Below, piece by piece: positions 1 through 6,163 of a stretch of DNA of 14,012 bases. A model generated the notes under the pieces. The model saw only the letters and a program-made list of their open reading frames with translations. It ran no database searches and was not told the origin of the DNA. Source of the stretch: an uncultured Bacteriovoracaceae bacterium (lineage in GTDB: Bacteria; Bdellovibrionota; Bacteriovoracia; Bacteriovoracales; Bacteriovoracaceae); the NCBI GenBank assembly GCA_937923325.1, contig CAKZUQ010000053.1, positions 1-14,012 of the forward strand, given 5' to 3'. Both the position numbers and the translations under genes were made by a program. How positions within the stretch are numbered: position 1 is the first letter of the stretch; every line of letters begins with the position of its first letter.

Positions 1-1
1 G

Positions 2-427
2 ATAGCTGCGTTTGGGCACCTGTCAGAAATATCAAAAAGAAAATATGGACTTCGAAAAACGCAATTAAAAGAGGGCTTAACAAGGCTTTTTGAAAGTATT
101 TCAAATTGTATTCAAAAAGATTCACTAGTGGAAACAGATGAGCATAAAATTTATCCTGAGTTTATAAAAAAGTATCTCCCAGACTGCAAGCATAAAACTT
201 ACAAAGGTGGGAAAGGATGTGTTGCGGGACAAGGAGAACTTAAAAAACTTGCTCATGATCCTTTATTTATTATCAACCACACGATGGCGATGCTCAGAGC
301 AAATATAAATCGATTGATTCGAAAAACTTGGTGTACAACGAAAAAAATCGAGATGCTAAAAAAGCACCTCGACATATTTATTCATTATTATAATTTTGAA
401 ATTCTAAAGTTTAACACCATTATTTGA
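2..427 (+). CDS. Insertion-sequence transposase, C-terminal part (5' end outside window)
   Basis: The reading frame is open from base 2 to a TGA at 425-427, about 141 residues. A GTG at 128 is internal and not the real start. The C-terminal signature is an Asn-His-Thr segment, then MLRANINRLIRKTWCTTK, then a basic helix. It resembles the end of DDE-fold transposases of the IS1/IS1595-like type, where an acidic residue is followed by N..LR..L.RL.RKT..(S/T)K. In my alignment by eye the third catalytic position would be Asn, in the 'INHTMAMLR' segment, not Glu. The segment 'TDEHKIYPEF' may carry the second catalytic Asp. The stop lies 7 bases from the stop of the convergent outer-membrane protein gene, so the right end of the element must be very close. 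No terminal inverted repeat can be matched because the left end is missing. Transposase identity is fairly likely; the exact IS family is uncertain. Confidence 0.62.
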   Translation: MAAFGHLSEISKRKYGLRKTQLKEGLTRLFESISNCIQKDSLVETDEHKIYPEFIKKYLPDCKHKTYKGGKGCVAGQGELKKLAHDPLFIINHTMAMLRANINRLIRKTWCTTKKIEMLKKHLDIFIHYYNFEILKFNTII

Positions 428-434
428 GGGCAGT

Positions 435-1520
435 TTAAAAACGATACAAGAAACCAATATTCATTCTAGGACCAGACTTTGTTTTTACCCACTTAGTACT
501 TGCAGAGTCGGCAGCAAAAGAGTCACCACGAGTATAATAATCAAAGTTAAACTTAACCCCATACCCCCTTGGTGTATAATACTTTACCCCTCCACCAATA
601 ATATAACCAATAGTCCCACCGTTTAAAGTCTCTTCAGTTCCACCAGAAGATTGGCCTGGAGTATAAGTAGTAGTAGTACTTCCCATTAAGAATTGAAATG
701 TTCCATAGGGAATAAATCGATAAACCTTACTTGGCCTTGTCAGTGGGTACCAGTTTACTCCACCACCAAACTCAGAGGTATTTTCATCAACAGAATCACC
801 TTTATGAGACATAGCTGAACTTCTCGTCATACTAAAAAGTCCAAGAAAAGAAAATCTAGAGTACCAGCTTTTCTCATTTTTCATATAGATTTCAAAACCA
901 GCACTAAGAACCATATTTGTTTCATTGGCCTTATATTCACCAGAGTCATCTGAAGGAGTCGTTAAAGCTGTTTGGCCTGAGTAGTGAAATGATAAAGATA
1001 ATTCTTTATTCTTTTCTTTAATAGATTTTATATTCATCATTGAGTCAGAAAAGTTCATATTTGCTATTTGCTTATTTTGCTGAGCTTTAATTTGCCCAAT
1101 ATCATCAGCTCCTTCAGCTAGTGGAATACCTAAGTTTCTAGGATCATCCATATTAGTGACAGTGTCCTCAGAAACTAGCATTTTACTATCATCTTTAGTA
1201 ATCTTTACAGGTGCAGTAATTTTTAATTTCATGACTTGATCATTTTTAATATAGTCTGAATTCACTAAACGATACACTGACCAAACAGAACGAGTTGGCG
1301 AAACCTTTACAACAACTGCCCTAGCAACAACACCTACAGTTAGAAAGAATTTTGCATGATCACCTTTGACTAGACCATCTTCAACCCCCCTATTGATTAA
1401 AATTGTTTTTTTAGATTGTGAAACCTTAACAATTCGAAGTGTTAATTTTTCATCTATCTCTAGCCCAAAAGCACTAAATGTTGATATAAAGAAACTAATT
1501 AAAACAAAATACTTAAACAT
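435..1520 (-). CDS. Outer-membrane beta-barrel protein with N-terminal beta-rich periplasmic domain (paralogue 1)
   Basis: A 361-residue protein with a signal peptide at about 1-19 (hydrophobic core FVLISFFIS, Ala-Phe-Gly before the likely cut). Residues 28-105 form a beta-rich domain of the type 'V..V..SKKTILINRG.EDGL.KGD', reminiscent of the SH3-like C-terminal domain of FlgT and of other periplasmic proteins. A polar linker follows (about 106-175). From about 176 onward there are alternating amphipathic strands ending in Gly-Phe-Leu-Tyr-Arg-Phe; a terminal Phe is typical of BAM-assembled outer-membrane proteins. The barrel contains NWYP and 'GVKYYTPRGYGVKF' segments that recur in the upstream gene. 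ATG start with AGGGA a few bases upstream. It lies 13 bases after the neighbouring paralogue and is probably cotranscribed with it. The function is not recognised; a structural or envelope role is an inference. No terminator is visible beyond its stop, where the transposase remnant begins. Confidence 0.8.
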   Translation of the reverse strand: MFKYFVLISFFISTFSAFGLEIDEKLTLRIVKVSQSKKTILINRGVEDGLVKGDHAKFFLTVGVVARAVVVKVSPTRSVWSVYRLVNSDYIKNDQVMKLKITAPVKITKDDSKMLVSEDTVTNMDDPRNLGIPLAEGADDIGQIKAQQNKQIANMNFSDSMMNIKSIKEKNKELSLSFHYSGQTALTTPSDDSGEYKANETNMVLSAGFEIYMKNEKSWYSRFSFLGLFSMTRSSAMSHKGDSVDENTSEFGGGVNWYPLTRPSKVYRFIPYGTFQFLMGSTTTTYTPGQSSGGTEETLNGGTIGYIIGGGVKYYTPRGYGVKFNFDYYTRGDSFAADSASTKWVKTKSGPRMNIGFLYRF

Positions 1521-1533
1521 TTAAATCCCTATA

Positions 1534-3066
1534 TTAATAAAACTTACTAATTCCAAAGTTTATTTTCCCTTCACTATATGAAACTTCATCCGGTAATCTA
1601 CCATCATCAAATTCTCTTGCAATCCTTGAAGCTGTTATATTTTCAACTCCAATCCCTATTCTCACTCCATAAGCATTAGAAAAATTATATTTTATACCTG
1701 CTCTAAAACCAGGAAATGTACTTACTTGATAGTTTCCATTTTCACCATCCTCTACCATCGACAATAAAGAGATTCCAGTCCTCAAAAGAACAGTGAAATA
1801 TAAAATATTATCATTTAATGCATTGGCGGGACTAAATGGATACCAATTCAAATGGAGTGCCAGTGAGTACTCAACACTTGTAGCATTATAGCCATCCCCA
1901 ATAGCAAAAGCATCAATGGCCCGTCTACCTGATAGTTCAGCAGTAAATTGATTTAAACTTTCAATTTCTTTTAAAAAATAATACTCCCAATTTACTTCAA
2001 AATCATACTTACTTTGAGCTGTATTATTTCTATCCTCTAAATTTTCATTATTGATTAAATTCATACCAAAGTGAAAAAAGAACTGATGGTCAAACTTAAA
2101 TGCAGCAATTGTTTGGCGACGTTCACGCTCTTTTATGGCACCAATATTATAGACTAACTCCGAAAGTTCTTCATCAGAATAATCGTCAGACCAAGACTCT
2201 CCTTTACTCAACAAGTCTTGATAAACCTTTTTTTCATTTTCTTCTATTTTCTTTTCACTCTCCATATAGCGAGTGAAATAAGATCCAGCTGTTATTTGAG
2301 AATCAAAATCAACGCCTTTATGATTAGACTTTTTGGAAGAGATAGCTCCATAGTATAAATTTCTAAGTGTAAATTTTGGATCATTATATTTTTTTATAAA
2401 TGACACTACCATTTTTTCAAACGTTTGAACTCTATGCATTTTAGAAAATTCTTGTGCATTTGGACTATTATATATGGCCTTTGAAACTCGCTTATTATCT
2501 CCTGATTCGTTCTCCCAACGATCGATATCCACTAAAGTCGCATCCGTCGAATAATGCTTATCTCTTTTAACGAGACTTCTTTCAGATAGATACTTTTTAG
2601 ATTTTTTCCCAAGATATTTATGATCTTCTTTAATTGCTTCAACAGTTTGAGAACTCTCTTTACCTTTTTTAGTGATTACTTTTTTTCGGTCCACTTTTAA
2701 TAGCTTTCTTCCATTTAACAAAGCTGATTCTGAGAGCATCAATAGTTTAGCATTTTTAGTTATTGCATCAGGAATAAAATTTCTATATATAATCCAAATT
2801 GAAGTTTCGTTAAAAACTTTAACTGCTTTTATTTTAGCAACTGGCTTGAAAACATAGCGCTTTTCTTTTTTTATATAAGCTTTTTCCAGTAACACACCAA
2901 AGTCATTGTTTTTTATAAGGTGATTAATACCCTTATCCAAGATAACTGTTTTTCCACTTGAGGAAGTTTGCATGATTCTTGCGATATTATCCGAAGTCAA
3001 ACCGGCGCAAAGGCCAGAAGTTGAACTTATTAATATGAATAAAATTAAGCTTAAAACGCTACGCAA
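1534..3066 (-). CDS. Outer-membrane beta-barrel protein with N-terminal beta-rich domain and long charged linker (paralogue 2)
   Basis: A 510-residue protein starting at TTG; the codon choice is supported by AAGGA at 3073-3077 (minus strand), 6 bases away, and by an immediate signal peptide (about 1-21, VLSLILFILISS). The N-terminal domain (about 25-115) has the same plan as the downstream gene, with 'SGKTVILDKGI' facing 'SKKTILINRGV' there. Residues about 120-310 are rich in Lys, Glu and Ser and look soluble or extended. From about 315 the protein shows alternating beta strands with the shared 'NWYPFSP' and 'GIKYNFSNAYGVRIGIG' segments. The last residues are Ser-Lys-Phe-Tyr, so the C-terminus is aromatic but not Phe. 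It is the first gene of a two-gene operon. Function unknown; the protein probably spans the outer membrane, with the linker and N-terminal domain in the periplasm. Confidence 0.78.
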   Translation of the reverse strand: MRSVLSLILFILISSTSGLCAGLTSDNIARIMQTSSSGKTVILDKGINHLIKNNDFGVLLEKAYIKKEKRYVFKPVAKIKAVKVFNETSIWIIYRNFIPDAITKNAKLLMLSESALLNGRKLLKVDRKKVITKKGKESSQTVEAIKEDHKYLGKKSKKYLSERSLVKRDKHYSTDATLVDIDRWENESGDNKRVSKAIYNSPNAQEFSKMHRVQTFEKMVVSFIKKYNDPKFTLRNLYYGAISSKKSNHKGVDFDSQITAGSYFTRYMESEKKIEENEKKVYQDLLSKGESWSDDYSDEELSELVYNIGAIKERERRQTIAAFKFDHQFFFHFGMNLINNENLEDRNNTAQSKYDFEVNWEYYFLKEIESLNQFTAELSGRRAIDAFAIGDGYNATSVEYSLALHLNWYPFSPANALNDNILYFTVLLRTGISLLSMVEDGENGNYQVSTFPGFRAGIKYNFSNAYGVRIGIGVENITASRIAREFDDGRLPDEVSYSEGKINFGISKFY

Positions 3067-3072
3067 AACACA

Positions 3073-3077
3073 TCCTT
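3073..3077 (-). promoter_or_regulatory. Ribosome binding site deciding the TTG start at 3066
   Basis: AAGGA on the minus strand lies 6 bases before TTG and in the right place for this codon. No in-frame ATG is near, and the signal peptide follows directly. Confidence 0.6.
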
Positions 3078-3095
3078 GTATTACAATTACTTATA

Positions 3096-3124
3096 ATTTT
3101 ACAAACCAAGTCATAAAATGAAAA
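3096..3124 (-). promoter_or_regulatory. Possible sigma-70 promoter for the outer-membrane protein pair
   Basis: On the minus strand TTTTCA (3124-3119) and TAAAAT (3101-3096) are 17 bases apart. That would give a start near 3089 and a leader of about 22 bases before the TTG at 3066, enough to include the AAGGA site. The -10 differs from consensus at one base and the -35 at two. The region is AT-rich, so chance matches are expected. Confidence 0.35.
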
Positions 3125-3160
3125 GAAATTGCGGTAAGTTTTCTAAAATAAAGGCTTTTT

Positions 3161-3197
3161 CTAACAAAATGCATTGCGCAAACAATTGATTTGTTAG
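3161..3197. promoter_or_regulatory. Inverted repeat and nested palindrome over the trxB-operon -35 region (candidate operator)
   Basis: CTAACAAA (3161-3168) and TTTGTTAG (3190-3197) are perfect 8-base inverted repeats separated by 21 bases. Between them lies the perfect palindrome TTGCGCAA (3174-3181). The right arm overlaps the proposed -35 hexamer. A protein-binding site is an inference from symmetry and position only. Confidence 0.35.
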
Positions 3198-3214
3198 TTT
3201 TATAGCGCTATATA
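3186..3214 (+). promoter_or_regulatory. Sigma-70-like promoter of the small-gene/trxB operon
   Basis: TTGATT (3186-3191), 17 bases, then TATATA (3209-3214), giving a start near 3221 and a leader of about 50 bases. The -10 overlaps the perfect 12-base palindrome TATAGCGCTATA (3201-3212), which could be an operator. Confidence 0.55.
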
Positions 3215-3272
3215 TATAGGTCAATAAATATTAAGTAATACTAATAAACAATATTATAAGAAGAGGTATCTT

Positions 3273-3470
3273 GTGGCCAAACGCAGAAAAGAAAAGAAAA
3301 CATACAAGTATGAATGTAACTTAACTGAAGAGAAATATATTCTTACAGCTAAGGCTCAAAACCCAGACGATCTTATGAGTATTACAGCGTACTATGAAAT
3401 GAACTCTGAAGAAGATGATCGTCCTGCAGATATTAAGAAAAAGCTTGGAATCGCTCCAAAAGAAGAATAG
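3273..3470 (+). CDS. Small basic protein of unknown function, first gene of the trxB operon
   Basis: A 65-residue protein starting at GTG, with AAGAGG (3261-3266) 6 bases upstream. The N-terminus is strongly basic (MAKRRKEKKTYKYE). A middle segment 'CNLTEEKYILTAKAQNP' could form a short beta hairpin, and an acidic stretch (SEEDDR) is followed by a basic helix (IKKKLGI). There is a single Cys, so no zinc ribbon or ferredoxin site is visible. No membrane segment or signal peptide. It ends 13 bases before the trxB start, and no promoter separates them, so the two are probably cotranscribed. I do not recognise the family. The basic tail and small size would fit a ribosome- or nucleic-acid-associated protein, but this is a guess. 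Confidence 0.75.
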   Translation: MAKRRKEKKTYKYECNLTEEKYILTAKAQNPDDLMSITAYYEMNSEEDDRPADIKKKLGIAPKEE

Positions 3471-3475
3471 AAGGA
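3471..3475 (+). promoter_or_regulatory. Ribosome binding site deciding the trxB start
   Basis: AAGGA lies 8 bases before the ATG at 3484. It favours this start over an in-frame upstream ATG at 3415, which lies inside the preceding gene. Confidence 0.75.
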
Positions 3476-3483
3476 ATTATCAA

Positions 3484-4416
3484 ATGGAATCAAAAGAAGT
3501 AGTAATTATTGGTAGTGGTCCTGCTGGATACACTGCTGCTATATATGCATCAAGAGCAGATCTTGCGCCTCTAATTATAGAAGGATCTGAGCCGGGTGGT
3601 CAATTAACAACAACAACTGATGTTGAAAACTTTCCAGGTTTTGCTGATGGAGTAATGGGTCCAGAGCTCATGCAAAGTATGAAAAAACAAGCTGAGCGTT
3701 TTGGAACACAGTTTCTAAGTACTTTTGTTAAGAGTGTCGACTTCTCAAAAAGACCATTTAAAATTACATGTGAAAATGGGGATGAATTTAAAGCTCAAAC
3801 AGTAATTATCTCAACTGGTGCTAGTGCAAAATATTTAGGCTTACCAAATGAAAAGGAACTCATTGGTAAAGGTGTTAGTGCCTGTGCAACTTGTGATGGA
3901 TTCTTCTACAGGGATCAAATTGTCCATGTTGTTGGTGGCGGAGATACTGCAATGGAAGAAGCAATGTTTCTTTCAAAGTTCGCTAAGAAAGTTACAATTG
4001 TTCATAGAAGAGATAGCTTCCGTGCTTCTAAACCGATGCAACAAAGAGTATTTGATAATCCTAAAATTGATGTTCTTTGGGACCACTCAGTAAGTGAAAT
4101 AATTGCAGATAACTCAGGTGTTACATCGATTAAGGTTACAAATACAAAAACGAATGAAGAAACAATAAGAGAAACAAATGGTTTATTCATGGGTATTGGC
4201 CATAAACCAAATACTGATTTTCTAGAAGGTCAAGTAACTCTTGATGATCATGGATTTATCATTACCAAGGGTCATCCAGATACAAATATACCAGGTGTAT
4301 TTGCTTGTGGTGATGTTCAAGATTCTTATTATAGACAAGCTATATCAGCAGCTGGAAGTGGTTGTATGGCCGCTATTAGAGCTGAAAGATATATAGAGGA
4401 TCACGGAAGAGCTTAA
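3484..4416 (+). CDS. trxB: Thioredoxin reductase (NADPH, FAD)
   Basis: A 310-residue flavoprotein of the usual length for the low-molecular-weight thioredoxin reductase, which passes electrons from NADPH through FAD to thioredoxin in the cytoplasm. Visible motifs, in order: FAD dinucleotide fold GSGPAG (10-15); GGQL and the TTDVENFPG segment (38-52); STGA (110-113); the redox-active disulfide Cys-Ala-Thr-Cys (134-137) followed by DGFFY; the NADPH fold GGGDTAMEEA (151 onward); the HRRD..RAS segment that reads the NADPH phosphate; GIGHKPNT; and the second FAD contact GVFACGD. All expected residues are present. The start at 3484 is preferred because of the ribosome binding site and because the glycine-rich motif follows at the usual distance. 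It is second in a two-gene operon and is closed by a strong terminator. Confidence 0.97.
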   Translation: MESKEVVIIGSGPAGYTAAIYASRADLAPLIIEGSEPGGQLTTTTDVENFPGFADGVMGPELMQSMKKQAERFGTQFLSTFVKSVDFSKRPFKITCENGDEFKAQTVIISTGASAKYLGLPNEKELIGKGVSACATCDGFFYRDQIVHVVGGGDTAMEEAMFLSKFAKKVTIVHRRDSFRASKPMQQRVFDNPKIDVLWDHSVSEIIADNSGVTSIKVTNTKTNEETIRETNGLFMGIGHKPNTDFLEGQVTLDDHGFIITKGHPDTNIPGVFACGDVQDSYYRQAISAAGSGCMAAIRAERYIEDHGRA

Positions 4417-4447
4417 TACACAGAAAACTTTTCCGTTTAACTCAGTT

Positions 4448-4487
4448 AAAAGCTACTAAGTATTCAATATTTAGTAGCTTTTTTTTT
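4448..4487 (+). terminator. Rho-independent terminator after trxB
   Basis: An 11-base perfect stem, AAAGCTACTAA (4448-4458) with TTAGTAGCTTT (4471-4481), has a loop of about 12 bases and runs into an unbroken T tract to 4487. Confidence 0.9.
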
Positions 4488-4501
4488 ATTCTTTTGTTTA
4501 T

Positions 4502-4531
4502 TTGACTTTATGTCCTTAAAAATTTTAAAAT
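4502..4531 (+). promoter_or_regulatory. Sigma-70-like promoter for the crotonase-fold gene
   Basis: TTGACT (4502-4507), 18 bases, then TAAAAT (4526-4531), a 10 of 12 match, just after the trxB terminator. The predicted leader is about 60 bases and holds a small hairpin AAGCA/TGCTT (4542-4555). Confidence 0.5.
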
Positions 4532-4586
4532 TAATATATCGAAGCAAGGATGCTTTGAAAGAAATTACTTTACAACTGTATTGACC

Positions 4587-4591
4587 AAGGA
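4587..4591 (+). promoter_or_regulatory. Ribosome binding site favouring the ATG at 4599
   Basis: AAGGA sits 7 bases before the ATG at 4599. It would lie inside the coding region if the upstream TTG at 4581 were used, and that TTG has no comparable site. Confidence 0.6.
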
Positions 4592-4598
4592 TGGACTA

Positions 4599-5456
4599 AT
4601 GCAATCAATCTTCAATTACAATACCCTATGTGCAAAGCTTGAAAAAAAGACTCGAACTTTATTTATAAAGCTAGATTCAGACAGGAAAAATCACATTAAT
4701 ATGGAGATGCTTTTTGAGCTAGAATCTTTACTGGCCTGGGTAAGTAATAAAGTTGAAATCCATTCAATACTTTTTAAATCACAAGAGGGCTCATTTAGTG
4801 CCGGTCACAATCCATCAACTCTCAAAAACCAAACACAGCAACAAATACAAAAAATGACTCAAAAACTTCAAACAATTGTTCAAGCAATGATCCATCTACC
4901 ACAAACAATAGTTGTGGACCTTGGCCTTGGAGCAAATAATATTGGAGCTGAACTTAGTGTTGGTGCTGATCTTAGAATCTCAAATAAAAACTGCCAAGTC
5001 GCTTTTGATCACTCAAATATAGGCCTAGTCCCCAGTTCATGTGGTATGTCAGCTTTTTCAATATTAATTGGCCACACACATGCTAAGAACTTTCTTTTAT
5101 CGGGTAGAGCGCTTAGTAATGAGCAGTTATTAAGAACTGGTTTTGTAATAGAAACTTACTCAGATAATAGAGAGGAAGTTACAACTGATCTTTTAAAATC
5201 AATTCATGCCCAAGCACCAGTGCAAAGAATACAAACAAAACTTGGGATATTTGAAAATATAAGGGAATCATTTGAGCATGCGATGAAAATTGAAAAACAA
5301 GTTTCAAAAGCGGCCTTAATGACTGAGGATTGGAAAAATATCAAAACCGATCAGTCGGAATCAAAAGAGAACAAAAATAATTTTATGCCTTCGAAGAGCA
5401 TGTCTTATTCGGTAAAATTGAGTCTTGTTAAAGACGACCATGGAACAATAAATTAA
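4599..5456 (+). CDS. Enoyl-CoA hydratase/isomerase (crotonase) family protein
   Basis: A 285-residue crotonase-fold protein. The first oxyanion-hole segment is FSAGHN (66-71), with His where the usual pattern F.AG.D has Asp. The second is the glycine-rich helix start GANNIGAELSVGADLRIS, with Glu118 at the place of the first catalytic Glu of rat enoyl-CoA hydratase. The segment carrying the second Glu in true hydratases (FG.PE) reads 'FDHSNIGLVPSSCG' and has no acid there. That resembles PaaG-like isomerases (FSKIGLVP), so an isomerase or another acyl-CoA reaction is more likely than plain hydration. The C-terminal 50 residues are charged and divergent. It is a single gene between its own promoter and a convergent neighbour; its stop overlaps the PilZ gene stop by 4 bases. 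The substrate cannot be told from the sequence. Confidence 0.82.
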   Translation: MQSIFNYNTLCAKLEKKTRTLFIKLDSDRKNHINMEMLFELESLLAWVSNKVEIHSILFKSQEGSFSAGHNPSTLKNQTQQQIQKMTQKLQTIVQAMIHLPQTIVVDLGLGANNIGAELSVGADLRISNKNCQVAFDHSNIGLVPSSCGMSAFSILIGHTHAKNFLLSGRALSNEQLLRTGFVIETYSDNREEVTTDLLKSIHAQAPVQRIQTKLGIFENIRESFEHAMKIEKQVSKAALMTEDWKNIKTDQSESKENKNNFMPSKSMSYSVKLSLVKDDHGTIN

Positions 5457-6133
5457 TACATTGAACTTAGTTCTTCAAAAACATCATTAAAAAGTTCAGA
5501 CTCTTTAATAAACTTAACACCTACTCGAAGTTGAGTTTGTCCAAAATCATCTTTTTGTGGAGTAATATGTCTTACAACTCCAAGAATAGGAACAGGAAAT
5601 AAGACCTTATCTAGTTTAGTGAAGTTAATCTTAGTATCTATTCCAAACAAAGAACCGCGTCCAGCTGTTACAGAAAAACAATAACCTGCTTTAGAGACAT
5701 TATTAATTTGTGCGATAAACTTTTTATTCAGTTCTTTTTGGGTATTATGAATTTCTAATTCAGCGGTAAAAATAACTTGTTTAAATATAAATCTTTTATT
5801 AATTCGTTTTTCTTCTAAAAATAACTTCGATTCAAGTCTAAGTGTAATCGAGGTTTTATCTATTTTTACTACAATACCTTTGAATAAAAATTTTAAATCA
5901 GACTGGTACAAATAAATTATTTCATTTTTAATAATAAAAGACGTATCTTCAAAACTTAGCATTGCTAGAGTATTTATATTATTATGAAAATAATCAATAA
6001 GAATCGAATTTTGTTTTAATCTAGTATTTGATTCGTTTTTCCATATAACAAGACTAAGAGCTTCTGACTTACAAGTGTCTAGCGCATTTTTCACCTCAGA
6101 AATATCTAAAACTTCTCTTAAATTTGGAAACAT
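5453..6133 (-). CDS. PilZ-domain protein (probable c-di-GMP receptor, YcgR-like layout)
   Basis: A 226-residue soluble protein without signal peptide or membrane segment. Residues about 1-105 form a beta-rich N-terminal domain comparable in size to the YcgR-type PilZN domain. The C-terminal half carries the PilZ hallmarks: R110-I-N-K-R114 (the RxxxR switch) and N145-V-S-K-A-G150, which fits the (D/N)xSxxG motif. Both c-di-GMP-contacting motifs are intact, so binding is plausible. Such proteins couple c-di-GMP to motility, envelope or regulatory targets. It starts at ATG 30 bases after the mvk stop with only a weak ribosome binding site. It may be the last gene of the mevalonate operon, or have its own promoter in the AT-rich gap. 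Its stop overlaps that of the convergent crotonase gene. Target and partner unknown. Confidence 0.7.
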   Translation of the reverse strand: MFPNLREVLDISEVKNALDTCKSEALSLVIWKNESNTRLKQNSILIDYFHNNINTLAMLSFEDTSFIIKNEIIYLYQSDLKFLFKGIVVKIDKTSITLRLESKLFLEEKRINKRFIFKQVIFTAELEIHNTQKELNKKFIAQINNVSKAGYCFSVTAGRGSLFGIDTKINFTKLDKVLFPVPILGVVRHITPQKDDFGQTQLRVGVKFIKESELFNDVFEELSSMY

Positions 6134-6163
6134 AAATCTATCTTATATTAAAATTTTATAAAG

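Noticed and set aside
2672..2857. Plus-strand 61-codon open frame inside the longer outer-membrane protein gene
   Set aside because: It lies fully antisense to a well-supported coding gene, has no ribosome binding site and no recognisable protein features.
3080..3109. Alternative minus-strand promoter TTGGTT-N18-TGTAAT
   Set aside because: It would start transcription inside the AAGGA ribosome site of the gene it should serve; the match 15-16 bases further upstream fits better.
3848..4190. Open frames on both strands inside trxB
   Set aside because: They overlap the catalytic and NADPH regions of a certain trxB gene and look like shadows of its codons.
4436..4450. Short hairpin TTTAAC/GTTAAA before the trxB terminator
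   Set aside because: Six weak pairs; it overlaps the terminator stem by only three bases, so an antiterminator or attenuator switch is not supported.
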